Part shown: positions 25,390 to 37,972 of the stretch, piece after piece
Numbering within the stretch: position 1 is the stretch's first letter
Layout of the letters: every line of letters begins with the position of its first letter
Origin: Morella rubra
Lineage: Eukaryota > Streptophyta > Magnoliopsida > Fagales > Myricaceae
Assembly (NCBI GenBank): GCA_003952965.2
Contig: CM025852.1
Coordinates: forward strand, 25,461,457-25,525,456
Direction of reading: 5' to 3'
Length of the DNA: 64,000 nucleotides
The notes under the pieces: model-generated
What the model saw: the letters and a program-made list of their open reading frames with translations, nothing else
The model's database searches: none
Told to the model about the DNA's origin: nothing
Made by a program: the position numbers and the translations under genes

Positions 25390-25732
25390 ATTTTGTTAAA
25401 ATTTTATATTAGTATTAAAAAAGATATGTATTAAAATTAATAAATAAGTAATAAAAATAAAAATTTAAAATATGTTTGATAAAAGTAAAAATTTTACCAC
25501 ACGGTGCGTTAGTTTTATCAGTCCAATTGGTACGATTAAGTCAACAAAAAAAAAAGCTATTAAAAAAAAGATTAGTAATATTAAAATTACTAAATAAGTT
25601 AAGATAAAAAATAAAAATTTTAAAAACTATGTAATAAAAGTAAAAATCTTTCACCACACGGTGAGTTAGTTTTATCAGTTCCTCCAATTGAGTACGATAT
25701 ACTCAAAAAAAAAAAAAAAAAAAAAAAAAAAA
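25390..25732. repeat. two diverged AT-rich direct repeats, each ending in an A-run
   Basis: Two units of about 155-165 bp share the segment accacacggtg(c/a)gttagttttatcagt followed by ccaattg and tacgat, at about 25495-25540 and 25655-25700. Each runs into a stretch of A (11 in the first, about 28 in the second). This could be a tandem duplication or two insertions of one retroposed sequence. Confidence 0.5.
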
Positions 25733-26619
25733 GATCCGACGCACGGAGTCCAACCTTGTAAGGAGCTGAGCCTAGTGTGTCCTAGGCCCTATCATTAATT
25801 TAGGGTGCCAGATTTGCAAGAACAGCTCAGGAGAGTCTAGATGGACGCTCCAGATCTATACTATTGGGACTGAATCCCGACCCCAACAACAACAACCATC
25901 CACGTGACTTGTGAACAATAACATCTTACTATATTGCGTTTGCTATCGATGAAAATTGACTCGCTCATAACACAAAAAAGGAAAAAAAAAAATAACCTAA
26001 CAAGTTTTAATAAAATTGTTCACATCCGATCATCTCTTTAATAAATTATATTAACTATCGAAATTGAGTTATATAAAAAAAAAAAAAAAAAGTTGAACTC
26101 TTAATGCTTTAAATAACTCGATTTAGATTATCATATAACTAATTAATACTGTGATTAAATGCGAACATTTTTACTATTACATTCGAACTCACGTTCTCGT
26201 GGCCGTCTGATCCTCGATCCTCGTCCTACAAATCTATCGGTGAATCAATTGCCAGAATCAGCTCCCCTTGATTTTGACCAATCGCCACTTTTGCGAGTTG
26301 TAAAATAATTGGACAGGGTTGAGTGTAAGCAAGCTAACCTCTGTTCCATCCCTTCTCTCCCCAATTTTTTTGGGCAAGTTCTTTGTCCCCATTCGCCCTC
26401 GTTTCGCCCAAGACTCTACAGCTGTCCGCACTCGATACCTTCCCTGACCGGCAACTCATACGTGGCAAGCACCCTTAATTAGTCCCACGCACCGTACACC
26501 AAAATGGAGTAGATAAAAATCTGATACGTTTACAAAAAAAAAAAATAATCCGATATAGCACAAAGCCGTCGATACCACCTCGACAATAATATAAACTAAT
26601 ATCGAAGGCCAAAGCGACT

Positions 26620-29600
26620 ATGCGCATTGCGGACCGTTTCTCCGGCGAGCCTCCGGGTACCTCCATGGCCGAAAAAGAGTCACACAAGCGTCTTTACCAA
26701 GCTCTGGTGGGTCGGTTGCAGAGTTTGGAGGCTAGTCACGCTAGGCTGAGAGAGCAGGTGGATGAGCTGGTGCAAGGGAGGAAGCATAATAATAAGAAGA
26801 AAGAGGTGGAGGAGGCAGGTTCGGATTCCTGGTTGGGTGTTTTTCCGGGGTGCTTCGTGGCTCGGGGTCCATACAGGAGCGTGTTGGAACATATGGGCCA
26901 CGCTGTTCACGTGTGCAGAGCTTCTTCCGGGGAGATCATATACTGGTATGTATGGATGAATGTGCCGTTTCGGCATTCGGTTGGTTTTCAGTTAGGTTTA
27001 TTTCTCTGCCAGTGAGCTTTTTGGGTTAATCATGTTGCTTTCTTGGAGTTACTGCGAAAGTGATTCATGGGTACTGTGCCGTTATGTTTTTATGGAACAG
27101 TACTTGTGTGGAAATAAGGTCAATAAGTGTTTGATATGGTTTAATGTGATGACTGCTGTCTTGGATATAGGCTCACTGGAGACTGATTTATAGACAGTTG
27201 AATAAAGAATCGAACTTGAAGCATTTGTTAAATGAATTAACTGAATTGGATTTTCAAATAACAAGGTATCGTACACTTCGGAGGAAGATATCGATCTTTC
27301 AGTCAAAACCGTGCAGATAAATTGAAGAAGTTAACTTTCAAATTCGATACCCTGCGACTTGGGCTTACGTTATTTTTCATAGAATGATATTCTGGTTTTC
27401 TTCCGGAAACAATAGTTAGGAAAGTAATTTAGTGGAAGATATGAAGGTTGGTTTCTAGCGCTTGTTGGTTCAGGTGCTCTATAAAGCTTCCCCAAAAGCT
27501 TTAGTAAGCAAATGTGCTAATGATTTTGATCATACTATCTTCCTCTTGCTAGCAACAAAGCTTGAGGTGGAGTATGGGGCACCCCGAGCTGTTCATTTTT
27601 CAAATTCAACTTTGTTGAGGAACGGTGGAGTAAGGCTAGGATTTTGTTAGGTTAAAACTTGCCTTGCATATTTGAAAAGGCAATCTCGGTTAATCTTTCT
27701 AATTAACTTATTAGCTCGTTGAAATTGGCTTTCCTATATACACTAGCAAAAACACCTATATTCATGTGCCCACATCATTGGTTGGGTTGGCACTGACAAG
27801 TTTGATTCATTGAGCACCATAACATATGCATTGATTACTCAAAGGAGTAACCTTGCCAATGTGTTAATTAATAGATATACCTTCAGTGAAAATAACACTT
27901 AATTCAAAAAACTTAAGCTGTTAAGAAGAGGTAGATATACACTCCCCTCAAGTGTGATTGAACGCTTCTTTAATTGGTAGGCTTAAGCGTGCAATATTTA
28001 ATTGAAATAGAGAAACTTTGGCTCTAATACCGTCATGTAAAACTACCATTTCTCCCAAAATTTTAAGTTATTAAGAAGAAATAGATTTTTATTATTTGAA
28101 TGATATTTTCTTACATCCTTTTTCCACTTTTGTGCTAGTAATATTTTATATGTGTGATTATATCTTGAAAGGAGATGACGACAGATCTCAATGGATAATA
28201 AGATCATGCAAACTGTTGACTGGGTACACCCCTGTTAAACCCTTGCTTTGCCCTTCCCTTCTCATGCCTAATGCTTAAGTGCTTGTGATACGCATTACAT
28301 GCCTGTCTCATATGTCAAAAAAGGTAGAGGGTTTTTCTCTCAATAACGAGCTTCATATGCCTTGAGGCTTGCTATGTCATTCTCTTTCATAAGCTTATGT
28401 CTCAGTGTCGACAAAGGGGAAGAGTTGATGACAATCCCGACCTAATCTTTTCTTGTTCACAACAAGAGATTCAATACTAATCTTTTATGTTTAACATGTT
28501 CAAACATACTTTATTCTTCTCCCACAGAAAATGCCATACCATATTCTAACCTCCATTGACCAATATGGCAATATCACTTGTAATTGTATGGTAACTACTC
28601 TGTCAGAAACTTTTGTCTAGTATTTCTATAATCTTGACTTGATAAACGATTTCTCAAGATCAATCTCTTCATATAGGGCTGAGGGTTGATCTTTTCTTAC
28701 GTGCATTAATCATGAGAGTTTTGTTCTGGACCTGTAATTGTATAAGATACTTGGAAATGCAATATTTGGTGAATGAAGGGATGACAGACTATTTTGTCCT
28801 GCTTTCCTAGCATGCTTGAGAAATGCTTAAAGGCACATTGCATCACAAGAGAATCTTGTGTTTACTTTTTAACAATTGTGAAAGCAAAGTTTTTGGAAAT
28901 AAGAGAGCAGAGGCCTCCAGCTCATTAAGTTGCTGGGATCTTTTCTACATGCTCTGGATCAGTGAAAATGCATATCCCATCTCCTCTTTAGCCACGTGAT
29001 CCTCCCAGGGTATGTAGTGTTAGGAGGTTCCACTTGGTATAAGAAAGTAGTTCTTTTCCTTGATTTCTTTTGTGAATGTTAGTACTATCAAATATTGCTC
29101 TCATCTCAAGAAAAACATCTATTTCAGGAATCGTTCCGCTGCAAAACTCTATGGATGGAAGGACTATGAAGTACTGGGGCGACAAGTTGCTGAACTCCTA
29201 GTTACGGAAGAATATTATGCACCTCTTCACAAAATCATGGACAGGTTGAGCGCTGGGCAATCATGGTCAGGTCAGTATCCTTTTAAGAAGAAGTCCGGTG
29301 AAATATTTATGGCGATAGTGACAAAAAGCCCATTGTATGAAGATGGGGAGCTTTCTGGTTTTATCACTGTTTCAAGTGATGCTGCATTATTGAAAAGTAT
29401 AGATTCAGAGAACCTGAGAACACATAAGGATCAAGCTAATGACCAACCTCGAGTACGGAGTTTAAACTTGAAAAGGGTTCAGTGGTACCCACGTCCACCG
29501 ATTGCACCAGTGCCACAGATTGCATCTTCTGTTTCCAATCTGGTGCTTACAAGTCACAATACCTTCCATTCTTCTTTCCTGCTATTGTTGTAATAATTGT

Positions 29601-32600
29601 CATTACTTTCATAATTATCTTATCAAATTAAATTGTAGTTCTGAGAGTGTGGTGTAACACTGTGTCTCTGGACCAATCAGGCCTCAAAAGTTTTATTGCG
29701 GAGACGTGAAGATGATAGGTGCAATGCGTGTGATACATCCTTGGACAAGGAGGACACCACAATAGACACTGAAGATCCTAGACTAGAGAAGCCCAGTACG
29801 CTAGTAAGTCTCTTCTCTAAGGGATAACAGAGAGAACTTGTGTCTGTACTTTTGCCAAGAAGATGTTAAAGATTGTATTACTTTTCTGCATTTGACTCTT
29901 CAAGATACATTTACTCATAATAGTGTTCCAAAGCCGTTTGTTCATATTGTTGGGGAAGTGAACCAAAGCACGGGTCAATTTTCCACTTTCCTTGCTTCTC
30001 CCAAACTTCATCTTCCAGTGAAATGCCATTGCTTGGTTCCTTTTGATATCCTGTTCTTACTACTGAGCTTATCTATCTCTAATAATATGAACTTCTGTCA
30101 CATCACAACCTACAGAAGAAATATTATCATTGAATCTGAATTATCTTATCTCACTACATGTACCACTTTTGATTAATATTTATGCTGTACGAATTGGTTG
30201 TCATGACTATAGGCAGCAAAGGTCTTGGCAAAACTGCACATTAAGGGAGTTGGCAATTGTGGAAAAGAAGATTATGGAAGTATTCAAGACGATGGTGCAA
30301 GCGATTCTTCAGCAAACAAAGTGATAAGAAATGCTTATTATTCTAGAGATTCAAAGGCATCAACTTCATACGACTTGACTTTTGATACAGAGGATAAGGG
30401 AGACGAGCCTCGCAGAACAGAGTCTTCCTTTGCAACTAGAAGAGCTTATTCAAAAATGTACAAGAACAGAACTCCAGATGAGTTTGCAGATACTTCTGTT
30501 GAAGCCTATTCAAAGGAGTGTACCGAGTGTTGTAGATTAGCCAGCCACGTCGATGCAGAGGAGTTGGAACTAGAAGAAACAAACTTGAAAGTTTTGGAAA
30601 TTGAAGATGCAATGCAAAGACAAAAAGATGGTAAACAGCTCCAAAGTCCAGGGGAGACCGTTGGCAGCCATGGGAGTTCATCAAGCAAAGGGGATAACGA
30701 GTTGAATTCTATAGTGGATTATGACATTCGCTGGGAACACCTACATTTTGCTGAGGAGATTGGGCACGGTAACTTGAGTTGCTTATTTAGTTAAGACGTG
30801 TGTGCATGTGTATTGACTGTTTGAAAGATTTTCAATTACCTGTTTTGAGAAGATTTAGCCTCAAAGTTGGGAAATATATAGATTTTAAATGCGTTCTAGA
30901 AGTTTTGGTGTAAATTCGAATGAAAATATATGTATGTTTTCTTGCCGAACAGGTTACTATGCCACTGTTCATCGTGGAGTTTGGAATGGATCGGTAAATC
31001 TTTAAACTCACAAATTCCTCTGTTTCCTCGTGCAATTAACAGTGTTCAATCAATATCTTGAACTGAGGAGTTGTTGTGTATACATGATCAGGATGTTGCC
31101 ATTAAAGTTTACTTTGGGAATGAATATAGTGAGGCAACTTTACAGGACTACAAAAAGGAGGTACTTTGAACTCGGGTATTTACCTGCTTGTATATGTTGG
31201 TGATGAGAGTAAGCGCCTGATTTTGGGGTCTCATTTGCATATGTTTTAGATTGATATAATGAGGAGACTAAGACATCCAAATGTACTGCTGTTTATGGGA
31301 GCAGTATATACACAGGAACGACTTGCAATTGTCACAGAGTTCCTACCCAGGTAATAAATTGCCATCATTTCCTAAGGAGGGGGGTTAGTCTAATGATACT
31401 ATAACTGAAAGTCCAGCTATAGATGGAATTTAATTTGTCCTACGAAATTATATATCACCCCCTACCGTGCTAAGTTAAGTGCTTTAAACACAAATTCTTG
31501 TAACCTTGTGTGCTTAATTCAGTGGAAATCCTTTTTGTCTTGTGGAAAAGTCTTACTGATGGTTCCCTCCTCGGGTGAGAATCTCTTAATCCTGGAGATA
31601 CCTTATGCTGCTTGATGTGTGAATTCTGAGGATGAAATTAAGGAGCCCATCTATGTGCATTTCTCTCCTTTTTTTTTTTTTTTTCCCTCATTTGGGAAAT
31701 ATATGCCACTATTTTACGGAGAACTTGGTTTTCATGGTCAGAGGAAGCCTTTTTAGATCACTTCACAAGAACAAGCAGGCATTAGACATTAGAAGGCGTC
31801 TGAGGATGGCCCTCGATGTTGTATGCTCTCTCTGTCCCTCCATTTTGCGTATGTGCATTTGCTTTGGGTGTGTATGCACTCACGCAGGGGCTTTATGTTT
31901 GCAATTTACATGTGTGCGCCTAATTCTAGACCTTGAGGGTAAAACACAAATCAACCCGTTCTTTTATTGCAGGCTAGAGGAATGAATTATTTGCATCACA
32001 GGAATCCACCGATAGTACACAGGGATCTAAAATCTTCTAACGTTCTTGTTGATAAAAACTGGACCGTCAAGGTAAAATGTGCTTTAAATGACTCCAGCAC
32101 ATTGAGCATTTATAAGCAGTTGCTTTCAAGTCATTGAATTTTATATTCAGGTTGGAGACTTTGGGCTGTCGAAGTTGAAGAACTCAACCTTTATAACTGC
32201 AAAATCTGGGAGAGGAACAGTAATGCTCAATATTCTCTATTTTTCTTTTTTCTTGTTTTCCCTATGCTTGTATTAGGAATTAGGATGATGACTTTCTCTC
32301 GGTTAACATCCTGGACTTGTTTTTTTTGTCTTTTGTATTCTTTCAATGCAGCCTCAGTGGATGGCCCCTGAAATCCTTCGAAATGAACCTTCAAATGAAA
32401 AGTAATTTACAGAAATTGAGTTTCGAACAGTTTATTTCTCCTTCATTTTGGACTGGGGATGGTGGGACATATTGACAGTCGTTTAAAATGTTCACTGAAA
32501 TGCTCAAACGATAAAGATGCTGACTGAATAATGAGATTTTTTTTTATTATCTTTCTATGCAGATCTGATGTGTTCAGTTTTGGTGTCATTCTGTGGGAAC

Positions 32601-33030
32601 TAATGACAGAATCCATTCCGTGGGATAACCTAAACTCCTTAGAGGTCTGTCTTATCTCTCTCCTCCCCCCCAAAACACACACGCAGACAAACAAGTTCAA
32701 CCTCTCTTGCATTAAAAAGCTTAATTGAGGCCATTGTCTTTTATGGTGGAAGGTTGTTGGAGTTGTAGGGTTTATGGATAGGAGATTAGACCTACCAGAA
32801 GGCCTTGATCCGCAAGTAGCATCCATAATTCATGACTGTTGGCAAAGGTACTTTACTTTTCAACCAATTTATTTTCTCTGGATTACATTGAGCTTCCATG
32901 TTGAGCTAACTAAACCTTTTTTTGCAGTGATCCAAAACAGCGTCCGTCTTTTGAAGATGTGATCGAGAGAATGAAGGCACTACTCCATGGGGCTGCAGCA
33001 GTGTCGACCCGGATGAGCAAAGAAAGCTAG
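26620..33030 (+). CDS. PAS domain-containing Raf-like MAP kinase kinase kinase
   Basis: Predicted cytosolic Ser/Thr kinase of the plant Raf-like MAP3K class with a sensory PAS domain. Fourteen GT-AG exons: 26620-26945, 29128-29542, 29681-29803, 30213-30768, 30953-30993, 31092-31160, 31250-31350, 31742-31820, 31973-32071, 32151-32219, 32352-32401, 32563-32644, 32753-32847, 32928-33030; 735 residues. Order: short coiled coil (about 17-55), PAS (about 86-195), acidic and Ser-rich linker, kinase (about 463-725). Kinase motifs present: GHGYYATV loop, VAIK (Lys492), HRDLKSSN (Asp588), DFG (606-608) and MAPE, so it should be active. The Arabidopsis counterpart I recall is At4g23050. A second in-frame ATG at 26665 with G at +4 (MAEKESHK) could be the true start, giving 720 residues. 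Intron 1 is 2.2 kb and holds repeats. Substrates are not shown by the sequence. Confidence 0.93.
27900..28090. repeat. dispersed-repeat fragments in kinase intron 1
   Basis: The phrase aaaacttaagctgttaagaagaggtaga (about 27906) returns in altered form near 28060 (aaattttaagttattaagaagaaataga), with a gctctaataccgtcatgtaaaactaccatttctccc segment between. This wording resembles a widespread plant repeat family. Class and ends were not determined. Confidence 0.4.
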
Positions 33031-33574
33031 AGTTGCAATATGTTCTACGCTAAATATCCAGTTCCCTGTCGATGAACTGAATCACAAAGACGGTAGTTTT
33101 TTAGGAAAGAAAATTGTTGTTAGAGCGTGATCTTTTAGAAGAAATTACTGTAAAAACTTGTAAGTTATCGTGGTGTTCAACTCTCGATCAAAGTTAAGCA
33201 AGCTTGAAACTGATTGCCGATAGGAACCAAATAGAATATAGGAGAACCAAGCATTCTGGAAAAGTTTTTAAACGATCCCTTGCAGGCTCGCTGCAAGTTG
33301 TTGAATTTTTTTTTTATTTTTTTTTCTAGGCAATCATCAACATTCGTTTACATAGAACCAGAATACAAAAGCAGACACACAGAACCCGTATACAAAGAAC
33401 AGGAATACGAAGCTGGACTCGATCAACCCAACAATCAATGGGCCGGCCACTCGATCTACCCGGATTTCACTGTTTTTTCTCCTTGTTCACAGGGGTTCGT
33501 ACAAAGTCCTTTTTATTTTTTATCAGGAGAACATCCTTCATTGAAACTAAACTGGAATTACAGTTCATGGAGGG

Positions 33575-33779
33575 TCAGTGCCCTCGTACAAAGTTCTTCG
33601 ACATGCGCGGCATTTCTCTGATATGTCCCTTTCTGGAAGAGTAGATAGGAGTAATAGCCACAGCTGAGAAGTTTGACCCATCGCCAACATCCACAGTTCC
33701 ACATTGATAATTATTGGTGGCACAAATGGCTTCCCTTGAGCCGTACATCTTGTTGTGGATGTGCGTTGACTCGCTAGCA
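33575..33779 (-). other. unassigned open frame, possible exon fragment
   Basis: The minus strand stays open from about 33800 to a TGA at 33575-33577. From an internal ATG (33746-33748) it gives 57 residues, reading MYGSREAICATNNYQCG and later FSAVAITPIYSSRKGH. Composition is protein-like and a splice acceptor-like gctag precedes it (minus strand, near 33776). Its upstream part is echoed next door: tcaacgcacatccacaacaa resembles tcaacacacatccgcgacga near 33807-33828. I do not recognise the family. It may be a relic exon or chance. Confidence 0.2.
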
Positions 33780-35031
33780 TATTTGTAGTATTTAATTTTA
33801 AGAATTTATCTCGTCGCGGATGTGTGTTGAGCCATAGGCATGCTCGTAAACGATGTTAATTTTATTGATACATGTGTCGTAGTTATTTTCAAGTGACGTA
33901 AAAAAATATATTCGATTTATGTATATTCAATATTTAAAAAAAATTTCTTACCACGCATACTTAGTAAGGCTAGAAATGTAATTTTAGAAAATTGTTGATT
34001 TCGATAATAGGCATTTCGGTTTTGTTTCCTCTCTGCCGTCCGATTTGAACACCATTCAGATCTCAGGGGCACCGAAACATTTGGCCATTTGGGTACGGAG
34101 AGAGTCGTATATGTAGGCTGTGAGTAGACGCGACATGACAGGGCATAGGGAGAGCTTAGCCCTGGGACCAGAGAAATCAGCCCGTCAACTCTAGTCCTGG
34201 AGCCCACGAATCGAATCCAAAGGATACGTTCATCTGTCCCTCTGTAGTCTGAAGAGATCTCCGGGAGATCCTAGATACCGTCTCAGATAGTCCCTTCCAG
34301 TCTTTTTTCCGTGCAGACTCTGCTGGCTGTTGTGTTCAACCAAAATAAGATCTGACGCCCGTGAAAATCTGAACCAGTTCCATGGACCACGAGTCCACGA
34401 CCACGACCACGTGAGCGAAACTACTGGGCTCTCTCTCTCCTTGCCCGCTGTTACCATTGCGGAAGCACTGTAGAGGGTAAATTAGTCTAATTTGTTTTCT
34501 TAGAAAAGTAAAATTCCACTGCTTTCAATTGTCACTTCGATTATAATTTTATCCCCAACTTTTTATTTTTCACAATTAACTCTCCCAAATTATCACCTTA
34601 ACCTTCAGTTTTGCAATTTGCCTTTATCGGCAGGAACAAAGTCCATGACTGCACCGCCTCTACACTATCAACTGAGTTGGTCAATTGGCAAAAAAATAAA
34701 AGTAATTTAATTGGTGAATTAAAGTGGTGGCCCGCTGGCCGCTAATAAATGTTTTATGATAGGTTTAAGCGTCGGACCAGTTATCGTGTTTATGCTTCCA
34801 AAGAGTACTGTGGCCAAAATTACTCAGAAAATATCAGGGGTAATCAAGTAATTTAGAATAAATTGACTCGTGTCTATTCTCGAGGCGAAAATCCTCTGCC
34901 CATCTCTCCGCTCGTCATACGCGTTCCAACCAAACACGGGACCCGCACGACGGCACGAGCCTTTCCCCACCCAACCACAATTTTTTTTTTTTTTTATTTT
35001 CTTTTCAACAACCTTCTAGTAGTTGATACAT

Positions 35032-35085
35032 CGCTGGATTAACTCAGTGGTAGGGGCAATTAGGCGCACCAGTTTAAGTCTTAAT
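35032..35085 (+). repeat. tRNA-like or SINE fragment
   Basis: The stretch gctggattaactcagtggta looks like a tRNA 5' part with D-loop (box A). The following agtttaagtcttaat could be a decayed box B. No complete cloverleaf can be drawn, so this is not a working tRNA gene. Confidence 0.25.
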
Positions 35086-35324
35086 TAATTCACTACAAGA
35101 CGATGACTATAAACTCTATTTAACTAACAACAGGGAGATTATACTGGAACAAATTTAAGAAGAGATGCGAGTGGATGAGTCCTGCAGTAATGCCCTCCGA
35201 AATTTGACTCTACGTTAAATAGGACCAATCCATATGAACTTGCTGTACAAAATTTCTATCCATGCCAAAAAACATACGTTCAAAAGTTGATTATTGTACT
35301 ACAATGTCTCTAATAATTTATGAT

Positions 35325-35806
35325 AATTATAAAATTAATTACACTTTTGCACCTATGTAGTTTGGAGAGTTTGATACTTTACAACATATTCTTTCAATTT
35401 TGATATATTTCACCCACGTAGTTCTGAGTTTATTCGATTTGCACTCCACTGTTTATTTATCCGTTAAAACGAACAGAAATCTCAATTATATATGTTTAGC
35501 ACGTGGCTCACTTGTCCATTTTGCTTCCGATATTAAAAAATAATTATTACACTTTTACACCTACGTGGTTTGGGAGTCTGACACTTTGTACCTTGTTATT
35601 TTCTTTTTGAGACACTTTACACCCAATTGTTCTACACGTGATTGATTTTTCTATTCGAAAAAAAAATGATAAATTGACATAAGGTGCAAATTGAAGTGAG
35701 CAAAAACTGCATGGATGAAATGTGTCAACATTAAAAAAACAGAGTATAAAATGTCAAGACTCCTAAAACTATGTAACTACAAAAGTGTAATTAATCCATA
35801 ATTATA
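35325..35806. mobile_element. inverted-repeat (MITE-like) element with an internal direct copy
   Basis: The left arm (about 35325-35422, with aattacacttttgcacctatgtag) pairs with the reverse complement of the right arm (about 35710-35806, with ctatgtaactacaaaagtgtaatt). A third, direct copy lies inside at about 35538-35640 (attacacttttacacctacgtgg). Arms of about 100 bp with moderate divergence and no coding capacity fit a nonautonomous DNA element. Target-site duplication was not resolved, so the superfamily is open. Confidence 0.6.
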
Positions 35807-36375
35807 ATATTGTATCGGTTTTGAATTTATTTTTTTCATTCTACTATATGTCGCAGTTTTGCATCTTAATAGTAAAGAGAGTTCTAAGATTTATTCAGAG
35901 ACTAAATAGAATAAAATGCATCAACCTTGTAAAATTTCTGTATTCATAATCTTCTTTTTTTCAATGTAAAAATCAACATTTTTTAAAATTCTCTAAAAAA
36001 TGATGTGGAATTGGAATTATTGTAATTTTATAGCATTGGTCACAAGATTATTATTTTTTCTATAATTTTCCTTAATCATTATGCTGACAACTAAAAAAAT
36101 AATACTTTTCAGTGTAACGTAGAGATTATTTAATCAACGGTTGATCAAATTGTAGAAATTGCGTGGAAACTGATACCATTATTGATTGGACTGGCATGCA
36201 TTACACGCATGATTGATTGTGATGAATTCCATGCTTTACTATTTTAGCAATGTAGAATCGTAATCTAAATATTTTATGTATTTAAACATCTACAGCACGA
36301 AAATATAAATTACTTGCACATGTTATTCACGTGGTTTTGCTTGTATCACTAACGTTGAAAATAAGGTTTCATTAT

Positions 36376-36848
36376 CAGGGCCGGCTCAATCCAAATGAGG
36401 GCCTGAGCGGTATAAATTACTAGAACTTTTAAATAAATTTTAATATTAACTGGAAATTGTTAATTTTAATATAAAATATTTAAATGTCCTATTAATTATT
36501 TTATATGGGACTCTCATATATGACATCAAGACCTCATAGCTTGGACCTTTACCATTATGAAATTTATAGGGTGTTTTTTCTTTTTTTTCAAATTCGTCTT
36601 GATAAGAAATCTGAAAAAGAAAGATTAAAAGTATGAGAGAAATATAATACACAATGGGCAAAGAGATAATCCACTTGTGATAAATATATATATATAATTA
36701 CATTATTACATTATCATCGTTTTGTCCTTTCTTTTCTTTAGCCCATCTTTTCGTTTTTTTGGACCAATTTACGCACTCTTTATGGGGCCTTGCTCTGGGT
36801 GAGGCTTTAGGCCATGACCTAACTTGCCTTATCCTTGAGCCGGCCTTG
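36376..36848. mobile_element. nonautonomous hAT-type element, copy A
   Basis: The 473-bp element begins cagggccggctcaa and ends ttgagccggccttg, giving 14-bp terminal inverted repeats with one mismatch. It is flanked by an 8-bp duplication, ttcattat (36368-36375) and tccattat (36849-36856), 7 of 8 matching. Short CA(G/A)GG-type termini with 8-bp duplications are typical of the hAT superfamily. No transposase frame is present. It is homologous, in opposite orientation, to the element at 49628-50122. Confidence 0.75.
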
Positions 36849-36890
36849 TCCATTATGTTACCTTTTTTTTTTTAGCGTTCCATTATGTTA
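36849..36890 (-). repeat. 12-bp direct repeat flanking a short poly(A) insert
   Basis: The 12-mer tccattatgtta occurs at 36849-36860 and 36879-36890. The 18 bases between read, on the minus strand, acgct, then eleven A, then gg. The first repeat overlaps the right target-site duplication of the hAT-type element, so the insertion hit the very edge of that element. Confidence 0.55.
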
Positions 36891-37893
36891 TTGGCGACGT
36901 AACATTAAAGACGCAAAATGTTTATCCGAAGAAAAAAAATCCAAAAGAAAATGTAAAAATGAAATATATATATATATATGCCAATTCACAGAATAAAAAA
37001 AAAAAAGAGGTGGGGAAAAAAACTAACATAGACATGTTGTTTTGTAAAAGTATTATATGCTACAATGAATGTAACAAATTTGCAAAAGTAACATTAAAAA
37101 TATAAAAAAATCATACACAAACATCAATACCTTTAACACAAATTCTAACAATTTTTCGCACAAACTTTAATACATTTTTTTAAAAAAAAAAATCTAACAA
37201 ATATTCTCTCTCTATATTTTTTCATTAAAGTTCAATATTTTTTTTATTTAAAATTACATCAAATTATCTCTTTATACACATTTTTACAATTATAATAAAA
37301 ATTGGTGGTATTTGATTGTTAAAATGTTGGAGTGTTTAAAATGTTGGTAAAAAAGTGAAGAGAAATATGATTTGAATGAATTTTTTATGTTTATTTAGAA
37401 TAAAAAGTAATGATTTGATGTAAAAAGAGAATTTTAAGGGTTATTTTATTGAGTTAGAAATTTTGAAAGCCCAAAATTTTGACTCTAAATATCACCTTAC
37501 TAAAAATATCTTTAAAACTTTTGACAATTTTGATACAAAAATTTATAAAATTTCAATATATATACACACACAATTCTATAAAAAAAAATTTATAAAATCT
37601 TACAAAAACCAATAGGTTTCGCTTAGGAAAAAAAAATGGTTTCATGTTTGGGCCGAATGCTGCGAGCCTATTTCAATAGTTGCGGCATCGGGATGTGATT
37701 GCCACGCGCAATCAGGAGTCTGGGCTAGCATTTCAAAGAATCACATTAGTTATTTCCACTCGCTATTTGGACCCAAACGTTTTCCGTATTTATGCAAACA
37801 ACTCCTCTTCAGCCTTCCCTCTAGCGGTCTACTTCTCTTCCCTGTAGGAAACTTCTCTTCCCACTAGCAGTAGAGAGATATACAGTCGCTTAT

Positions 37894-37916
37894 TCTCTCT
37901 CTCTCTCTCTCTCTCT
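37894..37916. repeat. (CT)n tract upstream of the IQD gene
   Basis: About 11 CT repeats followed by a C-run, 57 bases before the IQD start codon, so probably in the 5' untranslated region or core promoter. CT/GA tracts in this position are common in plant genes. Confidence 0.8.
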
Positions 37917-37972
37917 CCCCCCCTTGCAAATGCAAGCTCTAAAAACGCTGGCACTTCACCGTCGCTAGCGAA

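Larger units (their letters stand above)
24024..26619. other. divergent spacer between HAP2 and the PAS-Raf kinase
   Basis: This 2.6 kb stretch holds both promoters. No protein or RNA gene was recognised. It contains a poly(A)-type insert at 24303-24354, AT-rich tandem units at 25390-25732 ending in A-runs, and several A homopolymers. From about 26200 to 26480 the composition becomes less AT-rich, as expected near the kinase promoter. Confidence 0.5.
33031..37972. other. repeat-rich intergenic region
   Basis: The first few hundred bases hold the 3' region of the PAS-Raf gene. Apart from an unassigned minus-strand frame at 33575-33779, a tRNA-like fragment near 35032, an inverted-repeat element at 35325-35806, an hAT-type element at 36376-36848 and a poly(A)-type insert at 36849-36890, nothing could be assigned. 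The stretch 36890-37880 is very AT-rich. Confidence 0.5.

Noticed and set aside
34230..34457. 75-residue minus frame
   Set aside because: No conserved motif, and Trp/Arg-rich chance composition.
35032..35085. Functional tRNA gene
   Set aside because: Only a D-arm-like part is present; no anticodon stem or paired acceptor arms can be drawn.
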